58,485 nucleotides of DNA, taken from positions 1-58,485 of the forward strand of contig NZ_JAKLLN010000026.1 of assembly GCF_023150065.1 (NCBI RefSeq). Reading direction: 5' to 3'. Position numbers and translations under genes: made by a program. Positions within the stretch are counted from its first letter, which is position 1; each line of letters starts with the position of its first letter. Shown one piece after another: positions 18,395 to 25,219 of this stretch. The DNA is from Zoogloea sp. GTDB taxonomy: Bacteria > Pseudomonadota > Gammaproteobacteria > Burkholderiales > Rhodocyclaceae. Below the pieces are notes generated by a model that was given only the letters and a program-made list of their open reading frames with translations, made no database searches and was not told the DNA's origin.

Positions 18395-19180
18395 ATGTTG
18401 CACGCATCCGATCAGGCCGCTGGCCTGCGCCGCCTGTTCCGTCGCACGCCGTCGGCTGTGGTGGCCCTGTTTACTACGGGCCGTCTGCCCAGGGCTCTGG
18501 CTCTACAGACCCTCGTCGCACTCACCGAAGGTGCCCGCCGGGTGGTGGTGCTCGACGAACATGCCCCGGAAGACGGCTCCCTGCTGAGCGCCTTCGGCTT
18601 CCCCGAAGGGGGAGATCTGCTGGGAGCCCTGCAGGGCCAGCATGAAGTGACGGAGACCATGCGTGAGGTTGCCGACGGGCTGTGGGTCGTACCGGCTGCT
18701 GCCACGGTCCACGCCGTTTCGCTGCTTGATGATGCCCATCATGCCCGCCTTGAGGCCGGCATCACCGAACTGCAGCGTCGCGCCGACCTGCTGGCCATTC
18801 ATGCGGTGGGCGATGCCCGGCGCCTGACGCCCTTCGCCCGGGCCGCGGGGCGCCGCCTGCTCGTCGTCGAGGCCAGTGGCGTGGGCGCGCGGGGTGCCTG
18901 TCAGTGGATCAAGGGCCTGGCGGCGGCAGGTGCCGGTTCGCTGGAAGTGGCGGTCAGCGGTGCCCGCGACCGGGCCGACGCCACGGCGCTGTTCGCCAGC
19001 CTCAACGACTTCACCGAACGCCATGTGGGCCTGCCGCTGGTATGGCGGGGTGAGGTGGAGCGCGACGGCCTGGCCGACTCAATGACGGCACCCCTCGGGG
19101 AGCGCCATCCGGCCGAAGGGGCGAGCGCATTCATCCGGCGTCTGCGGGCCTGGTCAGCGCAGGCTGGCGTGGCCGGTTGA
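18395..19180 (+). CDS. flhG: FlhG/FleN homologue lacking the Walker A motif
   Basis: 261 residues, adjacent to flhF and upstream of fliA, as in polar flagellates. The N-terminus keeps the DQAAGLR motif (6-12) that in FlhG stimulates the FlhF GTPase. Where FlhG/MinD ATPases have a deviant Walker A loop (GKGGVGKT), this protein has TTGRLPRA (27-34), without the conserved glycines and lysines. A VVLDEH strand (51-56) remains at the place of the switch region. No other frame in this stretch encodes a P-loop, so it does not look like a frameshift. The protein may still act on FlhF but probably cannot bind or hydrolyse ATP in the usual way. Confidence 0.82.
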   Translation: MLHASDQAAGLRRLFRRTPSAVVALFTTGRLPRALALQTLVALTEGARRVVVLDEHAPEDGSLLSAFGFPEGGDLLGALQGQHEVTETMREVADGLWVVPAAATVHAVSLLDDAHHARLEAGITELQRRADLLAIHAVGDARRLTPFARAAGRRLLVVEASGVGARGACQWIKGLAAAGAGSLEVAVSGARDRADATALFASLNDFTERHVGLPLVWRGEVERDGLADSMTAPLGERHPAEGASAFIRRLRAWSAQAGVAG

Positions 19181-19293
19181 GCGCATCTTTGTGAGATATT
19201 GTTACTTGGGTCACGTAGAAGCCTATCGGTGCCGATGAGACTCCTGTGACGTCCCGCACCGTCCGGAAAACCAGACCAGAAAGCTGAGCAAAG

Positions 19294-20067
19294 ATGTACA
19301 CCGCCTCCGGTACCCTCGACAAGGAACAACTCGTCGTCCAGTACGCCCCGCTGGTCAAGCGCATTGCCTACCACCTGATGGCCAAGTTGCCGGCCAGCGT
19401 GCAGGTCGAAGACATCATCCAGAACGGCATGCTCGGTCTGCTCGATGCCATCAACCGTTACGAAGAAGGCCTGGGCGCACAGTTCGAAACCTATGCCGTG
19501 CAGCGCATCCGTGGCGCCATGCTGGATGGCCTGCGCGAGAACGACTGGCTGCCGCGCAGCCTGCGGCGCGACATGCGGCGTATCGAGGCGGCCGTGCATC
19601 AGCTGGAGCAGCAGCATGGCCGGCACCCCACCGAGACCGAGCTGGCCGAATCCCTGGGCCTGCCGCTGGCCGATTACCAGCACATGCTGCAGGAGGCGCG
19701 GGGCTACCAGCTGGTGTACTTCGAAGACTTCGCCGGCGAAGGCGAGGACGACTACCTGGAACGTCACATCACCCTCGAGGGCAACGACCCCCTCACCCTG
19801 CTGCTCGAAGGGAACATGCGTGATGTGCTGATCAAGGCCATCGATGACCTGCCCGACCGGGAAAAAACCGTGATGGGCCTGTATTACGAACAGGACATGA
19901 ACCTGCGCGAGATCGGTGAAGTGCTCGGGGTGTCCGAATCGCGGGTGTGTCAGCTGCACAGCCAGGCCATCGCCCGCCTGCGTTCGCGCATTTCCGGGGC
20001 CATCCAGAATGCGCCGAAAGTGAAGGGCGAAGGCCGGGGGCGGGGTCGTCGTGCGACCGCCTCCTGA
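19294..20067 (+). CDS. fliA: Flagellar sigma factor FliA (sigma-28)
   Basis: 257 residues with regions sigma-2 (about 12-85, including VEDIIQNGMLGLLDAINRYE), sigma-3 (about 95-150) and sigma-4 (about 195-245, helix-turn-helix LREIGEVLGVSESRVCQLHSQA). It directs RNA polymerase to late flagellar and chemotaxis genes; matching promoters are visible at 5588, 7528 and on the minus strand at 22617. Its inhibitor FlgM is encoded 2.2 kb downstream. The 113-base gap before the gene shows no convincing promoter. Confidence 0.97.
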   Translation: MYTASGTLDKEQLVVQYAPLVKRIAYHLMAKLPASVQVEDIIQNGMLGLLDAINRYEEGLGAQFETYAVQRIRGAMLDGLRENDWLPRSLRRDMRRIEAAVHQLEQQHGRHPTETELAESLGLPLADYQHMLQEARGYQLVYFEDFAGEGEDDYLERHITLEGNDPLTLLLEGNMRDVLIKAIDDLPDREKTVMGLYYEQDMNLREIGEVLGVSESRVCQLHSQAIARLRSRISGAIQNAPKVKGEGRGRGRRATAS

Positions 20068-20087
20068 GCCTCTGAGCGGGTACTGCA

Positions 20088-20828
20088 ATGGATAGCATCA
20101 GCCTCATCGGCATCACCCTGGCCCTCGCGGCCATTCTGGTCGGGCAGGTGCTCGAGGGCGGCCACGTGGGGTCCCTCATCCAGCCCACGGCCTTTCTCAT
20201 CGTCATTGGCGGCACCCTCGGGGCGGTGATGTTGCAGAGTTCCGCCGCGGTCTTCCGCACCGGCATGCAGATGGTCAAGTGGGTCTTCGTGCCGCCGACG
20301 CTGGCGCACTCCCTGCTCATCGAGCAGGTCGTGAACTGGAGCCACGTGGCCCGCAAGGAAGGTCTGCTGTCCCTGGAGAGCCAGATTCCTGCCGTCGATG
20401 ATCCCTTCATCCAGAAGGGCCTGCAGTTGCTGGTCGACGGGGTTGAGCCGGAGCGCCTGCGTGAGGTGCTCGAGGTGGAGATCGACAGCTGGGAGAGCCA
20501 GTTGAAGCAGGGGGCCAAGATCTGGGAAGCCGCCGGTGGCTATGCGCCGACCATCGGCATCCTTGGTGCGGTGATGGGGCTGATCCACGTCATGGAGAAT
20601 CTCTCCGATCCGTCCAAGCTCGGGTCGGGCATTGCCGTCGCCTTCGTGGCCACCATCTACGGGGTGGGCTCGGCCAACCTGATCTTCCTGCCGGTGGCCA
20701 AGAAGCTGCTCGGCGTGGTGGGCACGCTGGTGTCCCTGCGTGAGATGGTGCTGGATGGACTTGTCGGCATTGCCAACGGCGATAACCCGCGCATCATCGA
20801 AAGCCGCCTCAAGGGTTACGGGGGCTGA
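20088..20828 (+). CDS. motC: Flagellar stator subunit MotC (MotA family)
   Basis: 246 residues with four predicted membrane helices: two near the N-terminus (about 2-22 and 30-50) and two around 145-165 and 180-205. The PTIGILGAVMGLIHVM segment and a late GSANLIFLPVAKKL segment hold the conserved prolines of the MotA/PomA channel core. It pairs with the downstream MotB-type protein to form a proton- or sodium-driven stator. The adjacency to fliA and to a MotD partner resembles Pseudomonas MotCD, hence the name. ATG 20088 lies 21 bases after fliA. Confidence 0.9.
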   Translation: MDSISLIGITLALAAILVGQVLEGGHVGSLIQPTAFLIVIGGTLGAVMLQSSAAVFRTGMQMVKWVFVPPTLAHSLLIEQVVNWSHVARKEGLLSLESQIPAVDDPFIQKGLQLLVDGVEPERLREVLEVEIDSWESQLKQGAKIWEAAGGYAPTIGILGAVMGLIHVMENLSDPSKLGSGIAVAFVATIYGVGSANLIFLPVAKKLLGVVGTLVSLREMVLDGLVGIANGDNPRIIESRLKGYGG

Positions 20829-20831
20829 GGC

Positions 20832-21704
20832 ATGGCGCGGCGTCGCAAGGGTGAGGAGGAGCACGAGAACCACGAACGCTGGCTCGTTTCCTACGCCGAC
20901 TTCATCACTCTGCTGTTCGCCTTTTTCGTGGTGATGTATTCCCTGTCGTCCCTGAATGAAGGCAAGTACCGGATCATGTCCGATTCGGTGGTGAGTGCCT
21001 TTCGCAATATCTCCAGCAACAAGGACAGCCCCAACATCATCTCCAGCCCCATCCCGTCCATCCGTCCCCACGTCACACCGCCGCCGTCCGATGCACCGGA
21101 GACCGAGGAGGCCCGCAAGTCCAGGGCCGAGCGGGTCAAGAACATGGCCGAGGAGATTCGCAAGGTGCTTGCGCCCCTGGTGGCCGACGGCCAAGTGCGG
21201 GTTACCGAGGGGGCTTTCGGCATCACCGTCGAGATCAATGCCAGCGTTCTGTTTGCTCCCGGCGGAGCCCAGCTCGGGGCGGATGCCGTCCGGGCCTTGC
21301 GGGCGGTGGCCGAGGTGGTGGCGGGCGCCGAATTTCCGATCACCGTCGAGGGTCATACCGACGTCACACCTATCGCCACAGCCATGTTCCCGTCCAACTG
21401 GGAGCTCTCTGCGGTGCGGGCGTCGAGCGTGGTGCGCCTGTTTGTCGATGGCGGCGTCAAGCCCTCGCGCCTGACCGCAGCGGGCTACGGCGATCAGCGC
21501 CCCGTGGCCGACAACGCCACCGCGGACGGCCGGGCGCGCAATCGCCGGGTCACCATCATGATCGAATCCCGGGTTGTCGAAGCCGAGGTGGTCAAGCCGG
21601 TGAAGGCTTCCGGCGTGACGGACTCCATCCTGCCGGCTGATGCGGCGCCCCCCGCACCTCCGTCAGCGCCGGCCGAGCCGCAGGCGGTGTCTCCCGTACG
21701 CTGA
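20832..21704 (+). CDS. motD: Flagellar stator subunit MotD (MotB family)
   Basis: 290 residues. A short basic N-terminus precedes a single membrane helix (about 19-40) with the ion-binding Asp23 in SYADFITLLFAFFVVMYSL. A linker and an OmpA-type peptidoglycan-binding domain follow (about 125-240; VEGHTDVTP, LSAVRASSVV, GYGDQRPV, NRRVTI). It begins 4 bases after motC, so the two are cotranslated. A Pro/Ala tail of about 35 residues ends the protein. The following 87 bases to the convergent flgN contain no clear terminator. Confidence 0.92.
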   Translation: MARRRKGEEEHENHERWLVSYADFITLLFAFFVVMYSLSSLNEGKYRIMSDSVVSAFRNISSNKDSPNIISSPIPSIRPHVTPPPSDAPETEEARKSRAERVKNMAEEIRKVLAPLVADGQVRVTEGAFGITVEINASVLFAPGGAQLGADAVRALRAVAEVVAGAEFPITVEGHTDVTPIATAMFPSNWELSAVRASSVVRLFVDGGVKPSRLTAAGYGDQRPVADNATADGRARNRRVTIMIESRVVEAEVVKPVKASGVTDSILPADAAPPAPPSAPAEPQAVSPVR

Positions 21705-21791
21705 CCTGCGTCGTCCTGCCGGGGGCGGGCATGATGGGGTATTCCGGAGTGTCAGTGCCCTGGGCCCGGGAAGGGTGTCGGGCAGGGGCGC

Positions 21792-22268
21792 CTAGACCGA
21801 GCCGAAGTGGCGACTCGAGGCTGTGGGGCGCGACTGGCCGTCGGGGCCGTAGATCTGCGGGTGCTCAGCGGCGGCGAGCAGGGTGCTCAGTGCCTGCTGG
21901 TTGTTCTGGAGGCGTTCGGTGATCAGCTGTCCGTTGACCCGGTTGCGCTCCTTGGCCTCGCCGGCCAGGGCTACAACGACATCCCACGCCGCCAATGCAT
22001 CCGGCGAATCCGCCAGGACGATGCGGATGTTGTCGTTGCTCACCTTTGCCCCAAGGCGGGCAAACATCATCGTGCGGTCGTCGGAGAGACGCTGCAGGGC
22101 GCGGTAGAGGCGGGTCTTTTCTTCCGCCAGGGCGGTGAGGGCGTCGATCTGGCCTTCCACGAGCAAGGCTTCTTCCCGTTGCAGCAAGGCAACGAAAGCC
22201 TGCAGGCCGGCCTGTTCGTCGTGAATCAGGCGAGCCAGGCGCTGCGTGAGGCCGGGATCGACAGCCAC
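21792..22268 (-). CDS. flgN: Flagellar export chaperone FlgN
   Basis: 158 residues, predominantly helical and rich in Leu, Ala and Glu, without signal peptide or membrane segments. FlgN binds the hook-filament junction proteins FlgK and FlgL and delivers them to the export gate. Sequence similarity to known FlgN proteins is modest; the call relies on the heptad-like pattern, size and its place directly after flgM, which is the standard order. The start is a GTG (22268) one base beyond the flgM stop, so translation is coupled. Confidence 0.85.
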   Translation of the reverse strand: MAVDPGLTQRLARLIHDEQAGLQAFVALLQREEALLVEGQIDALTALAEEKTRLYRALQRLSDDRTMMFARLGAKVSNDNIRIVLADSPDALAAWDVVVALAGEAKERNRVNGQLITERLQNNQQALSTLLAAAEHPQIYGPDGQSRPTASSRHFGSV

Positions 22269-22269
22269 C

Positions 22270-22584
22270 TCAGGCTGGCCCCGGCTGTGCGGTCAGCATC
22301 TGGCGAACGCTCTCGATCAGGCCGTCGGCAACCTTGCCGGTATCCACCTTGAAACGACCTTCGGTAATGGCCTGTTTGATCTCGTCCACCTTGGCGCTGT
22401 CCACCACGGGGGTGTTGGCGATGGTCTCCTCCATCTGCTGCAGTCGTGCAGACAGGGAGGACAGTTCAACCTTTTCTCCGCCGCCGCTGGCCGATTCGGT
22501 CTTCGGGGATTCCTTGGCAGAGCGGGTTCGGCCGTCGTTGGGCGGCAGGCCCGCGGCTGATTTGACAGAGTTATCAATCTTCAT
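22270..22584 (-). CDS. flgM: Anti-sigma-28 factor FlgM
   Basis: 104 residues starting MKIDNSVKS, with a disordered Ser/Lys/Glu-rich N-half and a C-terminal helical half (VDSAKVDEIKQAITEGRF, then KVADGLIESVRQML) that is the sigma-28-binding region. FlgM holds FliA inactive until it is exported through the completed hook. ATG 22584 is preferred to an upstream start 12 codons earlier because it gives the usual MKI N-terminus. A strong FliA promoter lies 32 bases upstream, giving the well-known feedback in which FliA raises its own inhibitor. Confidence 0.95.
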   Translation of the reverse strand: MKIDNSVKSAAGLPPNDGRTRSAKESPKTESASGGGEKVELSSLSARLQQMEETIANTPVVDSAKVDEIKQAITEGRFKVDTGKVADGLIESVRQMLTAQPGPA

Positions 22585-22616
22585 GGCATTGCCCTTTCTT
22601 CCATATGTCGAGGGGG

Positions 22617-22643
22617 TCAACGACCCATGGAAGAGAAACTTTA
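22617..22643 (-). promoter_or_regulatory. Sigma-28 (FliA) promoter for flgM-flgN
   Basis: On the minus strand the sequence reads TAAAGTTT, 11 bases, then GTCGTTGA. The -35 element is a perfect consensus match and the -10 element matches 5/8 of GCCGATAA, with exact spacing. It lies in the 90-base gap between flgA and flgM, so flgM-flgN can be expressed independently of flgA. Confidence 0.78.
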
Positions 22644-22674
22644 ACCGATTCGGGCAGTTAGGGCAGGCCCCCGT

Positions 22675-23403
22675 TCAAGGCAGCGTGATTTCCACGATGC
22701 CGCCGTTGCGGGCGGTGCCCCGCACCACCTGGCCGTTGCCCAGGCGGACCTGGGCAGCCTGTCCATCGGCGGCACTGCTCAGGGCGACGCCGTCATTGGC
22801 CACCTGAAAGCCCGCGCCGCGGGAAACCACCTTGACCGGCTGGCCTTGCAGGACGGCCGGGGGCAGGCGCAGGTGGCTGGCGGCCAGGGGGCGGCCACCG
22901 GCAAGGCTGATCCGGGCGGCGTGCCCGACAGCCTGGTTCGGGTCGGTGAGCACGTCGGCTGCCTGAGCCGTGAGCTCGCCGGCCTCCCGGCGGATATCTG
23001 CCGGGCCAAGAACCTGGCCCGCGGTGATCGGCCCGGCGCTGACCAGGTAAAGCCCCTTTACCCGGACCTCTGCCGGCACGTACACCGTCCAGGGTGTGGG
23101 GGCCAGGCAGCGGACGCCCACCGAAACCCGCCCCCAGGCCCGAGCACCGGCGGGCAGGAAGGCCTCCAGCTGCACGCAGGGCGCCAGGCCATTGTCACCG
23201 TTGAACTCACCCACCTGGATGCGGACCTCACCGGGCAGGCTGCGGCTCTGCAGGTCGAGAAAGCGATTGACTTCGGCCCGGACCGGCACCGGGTCCTGGC
23301 GGGCCTGGAGCGGAAGAGCGTGCAGCAGGAGCAGGACGAGGCTGAACAGGGATACGGGACGGAGCATGGCGGCGGCCGGAGGGAGATGTTGCCATTCAAC
23401 CAT
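22675..23403 (-). CDS. flgA: Flagellar P-ring assembly chaperone FlgA
   Basis: 242 residues with an N-terminal hydrophobic signal segment (about 18-31) and probable cleavage near residue 34. The C-terminal SAF-like part includes LGPADIRREAGELT and ends GNGQVVRGTARNGGIVEITLP, as in periplasmic FlgA proteins that assist P-ring formation by FlgI. ATG 23403 has a good AGAGGTG ribosome site; ATG 23367 would give a more conventional signal peptide (MLRPVSLFSLVLLLL) but has no clear ribosome site. Divergent from flgB and upstream of flgM, the normal arrangement. Confidence 0.92.
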   Translation of the reverse strand: MVEWQHLPPAAAMLRPVSLFSLVLLLLHALPLQARQDPVPVRAEVNRFLDLQSRSLPGEVRIQVGEFNGDNGLAPCVQLEAFLPAGARAWGRVSVGVRCLAPTPWTVYVPAEVRVKGLYLVSAGPITAGQVLGPADIRREAGELTAQAADVLTDPNQAVGHAARISLAGGRPLAASHLRLPPAVLQGQPVKVVSRGAGFQVANDGVALSSAADGQAAQVRLGNGQVVRGTARNGGIVEITLP

Positions 23404-23481
23404 GTCGGCACCTCTTGTGCAGGCGGAAACAGAGCTTCTTTCCCCAGGCTATTTCGAGCTGGCCGGAGAGGCGGCGGCGGG

Positions 23482-23509
23482 CCGGCAAAACTTGCCGGCA
23501 ACTTGCCGG
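23482..23509. repeat. Overlapping inverted and direct repeats between flgA and flgB
   Basis: CCGGCAA and TTGCCGG form a 7-bp inverted repeat with a 3-base centre (23482-23498). The half AACTTGCCGG is then repeated directly (23489-23498 and 23500-23509), 11 bases apart from start to start, about one helical turn. This fits an operator for a dimeric regulator acting on the divergent flgA/flgB promoters; the protein is unknown. Apart from this and the sigma-54 promoter, the 296-base intergenic region shows nothing else I can support. Confidence 0.45.
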
Positions 23510-23603
23510 GGCGGCAGGGGCGCAAGGCGGGAGGAGGGCAAATTGACGTGCTAATTGCCGCCTGTTCGGCCCTTCTGCCGGGTGTCCGGGCCCTTACGAT
23601 GGC

Positions 23604-23619
23604 TGGCATGGAAGGTGCA
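23604..23619 (+). promoter_or_regulatory. Sigma-54 promoter for the flgB operon
   Basis: TGGCATGGAAGGTGCA has GG and GC exactly 10 bases apart, with 5/6 match to the -24 element TGGCAC and 4/5 to the -12 element TTGCA. It lies 80 bases upstream of flgB. Two further sigma-54 sites in the same operon (27622 and 31330) strengthen the assignment. Confidence 0.7.
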
Positions 23620-23699
23620 AAGGAGTGTACGCAAACCACAGCGCGCACCCCAGGCAGGCATGACGGCACGCGTGGCAACGAACTTTAGAGGTGATCCGA

Positions 23700-24104
23700 A
23701 TGAGCAGCCGACTTGACGAAGCGATGCGTTTCCACCAGACCGCGCTGAACACGCGCGCCTACCGTCAGCAGGTCATCGCTTCCAACATCGCTAACGCCGA
23801 TACGCCCAACTACAAGGCCCGGGACGTGGATTTCAAGGCGGCCCTGAACGGCGCGCTGGCTGGCAAGAGCGGCAATCTGGCGCTCAACACCACCTCGGCC
23901 CGTCACCTTGCCGCCACCGGTACCAGCCCCCTGGAGGCCAGCCTGAAGTTCCGCAACGAAGAGCAGGGTGCGGTCGATGGCAACACGGTCAACATGGACG
24001 TGGAGCGCAGTGCCTTCGCCGAGAACGCCGTGCAGTACCAGGCCAGCGTCACCTTCATCAACGGCCTGATCACCGGCATGCAGCGCGCCATCCAGGGCCA
24101 GTAA
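23700..24104 (+). CDS. flgB: Flagellar proximal rod protein FlgB
   Basis: 134 residues, the normal length. It shows the N-terminal rod/hook motif SNIANADTPNYKARDVDF and a helical C-terminus for stacking with other axial proteins. ATG 23700 is preferred over GTG 23691 because AGAGGTGA is ideally spaced for it. First gene of the flgB-flgL series and located 80 bases after a sigma-54 promoter. Confidence 0.96.
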   Translation: MSSRLDEAMRFHQTALNTRAYRQQVIASNIANADTPNYKARDVDFKAALNGALAGKSGNLALNTTSARHLAATGTSPLEASLKFRNEEQGAVDGNTVNMDVERSAFAENAVQYQASVTFINGLITGMQRAIQGQ

Positions 24105-24114
24105 GGAACCGATC

Positions 24115-24519
24115 ATGAGCATGATGAACGTCTTTCAGGTGGCCGGCAGCGCACTCCACGCCCAGTCCACCCGGCTCAACACCACAGCCAGCAACCTGGC
24201 CAACGCCGACAGCGTCACGTCCAGCAACGGCCAGCCCTACAAGGCCAAGCAGGTGGTGTTTGCCGCCACCCCCATGGGCAACCCGGTGGCCCAGGGCGTG
24301 CGTGTCACCCAGGTGGTCGAGAGCGCCGCGCCGATGCGCATGGTGTACGACCCGAAGAGCCCTGCAGCCAACGGTGAAGGCTACGTGACCATGCCGAACG
24401 TCAACGTGGTGGAGGAGATGACCAACATGATCTCCGCCTCACGGGCCTACCAGACCAACGCCGAAGTGATGGGTACCGCCAAGACCCTGATGGAACGAAC
24501 CCTGGCCATCGGCCAGTAA
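24115..24519 (+). CDS. flgC: Flagellar proximal rod protein FlgC
   Basis: 134 residues with NTTASNLANADSVTSSNGQPYKAK near the N-terminus and a C-terminal NVVEEMTNMISASRAYQTNAEVM helix, the paired signature of flagellar rod proteins. It assembles with FlgB, FlgF and FliE as the proximal rod. Starts 10 bases after flgB. Confidence 0.96.
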   Translation: MSMMNVFQVAGSALHAQSTRLNTTASNLANADSVTSSNGQPYKAKQVVFAATPMGNPVAQGVRVTQVVESAAPMRMVYDPKSPAANGEGYVTMPNVNVVEEMTNMISASRAYQTNAEVMGTAKTLMERTLAIGQ

Positions 24520-24535
24520 GCACCGGACAACGATC

Positions 24536-25207
24536 ATGAGCACCGTCAAATCCACCACCTCCGCCGACGTCATCGCGGCCCTGCAGAAGTCCTCGACCAG
24601 CTCCACCTCGAAGACCGAAGAGGCCCAGACCCGCTTCCTCAAGCTGCTCACCGAGCAGTTGAAGAACCAGGACCCCCTCAACCCCATGGACAACGCCCAG
24701 ATGACCTCCCAGCTGGCCCAGATCAGCACCGTGGATGGCATCGACAAGCTCAACCAGACGCTGACGTCCCTGCTCGAGGGCAGCCAGTCCAGCGAGGCGC
24801 TGCAGGCCGCGGCCCTGGTGGGCAAGGGCGTGATGGTCGAAGGCACCTCCATGACCCTGTCCGGCAGCAAGGCCTACGGTGGTTTCGAACTGGCCACGTC
24901 CGCCGACAAGGTCACCGTGACCATCAAGGATTCCAAAGGCCTCGAAGTGCGCAAGATGGAGCTGGGTTCGTCCGACGCCGGCGTCTTCAACTTTGCCTGG
25001 GACGGCAAATCCACCAACGGCACCCAGGCCGTGGATGGCAAATACACCATCAGCGTCAGCGCCACCCGGGGCAGCGACACGGTCAAGACCACCCCGCTGC
25101 AGCTGAGCACCGTCAATAGCGTGCTGCGCACCAGCAGCGGCAACGTTTCCCTCGATGTGGGCTCCGGCAATCTGGTGAGCCTGTCCGACATCAAGCAGAT
25201 TCTGTAA
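24536..25207 (+). CDS. flgD: Flagellar hook cap / scaffolding protein FlgD
   Basis: 223 residues. A disordered Ser/Thr-rich N-terminus leads into the conserved segment FLKLLTEQLKNQDPLNPMDN (about 34-53) and QLAQISTVDGIDKLN, followed by FlgD Ig-like and Tudor-like domains. FlgD caps the growing hook and is absent from the finished structure. It directly precedes flgE, the hook subunit gene, as usual. Confidence 0.95.
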   Translation: MSTVKSTTSADVIAALQKSSTSSTSKTEEAQTRFLKLLTEQLKNQDPLNPMDNAQMTSQLAQISTVDGIDKLNQTLTSLLEGSQSSEALQAAALVGKGVMVEGTSMTLSGSKAYGGFELATSADKVTVTIKDSKGLEVRKMELGSSDAGVFNFAWDGKSTNGTQAVDGKYTISVSATRGSDTVKTTPLQLSTVNSVLRTSSGNVSLDVGSGNLVSLSDIKQIL

Positions 25208-25219
25208 GCGGAGGAAAAA

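Noticed and set aside
18395-19180. flhG as a frameshifted or broken gene
   Set aside because: The frame is open at normal length, homology-like pattern continues on both sides of the missing P-loop, and no other frame encodes GKGGVGKT.
19209-19222. GG-N10-GC before fliA as a sigma-54 promoter
   Set aside because: Only the GG and GC dinucleotides match; the remaining -24 and -12 bases do not.
19231-19238. GCCGATGA resembling a FliA -10 element before fliA
   Set aside because: The -35 position (CACGTAGA) has almost no match to TAAAGTTT.
23406-23421. A second sigma-54-like sequence CGGCACCTCTTGTGCA on the plus strand
   Set aside because: Spacing is right, but it overlaps the flgA ribosome-binding region and lies almost 280 bases from flgB; the site at 23604 is much better placed.
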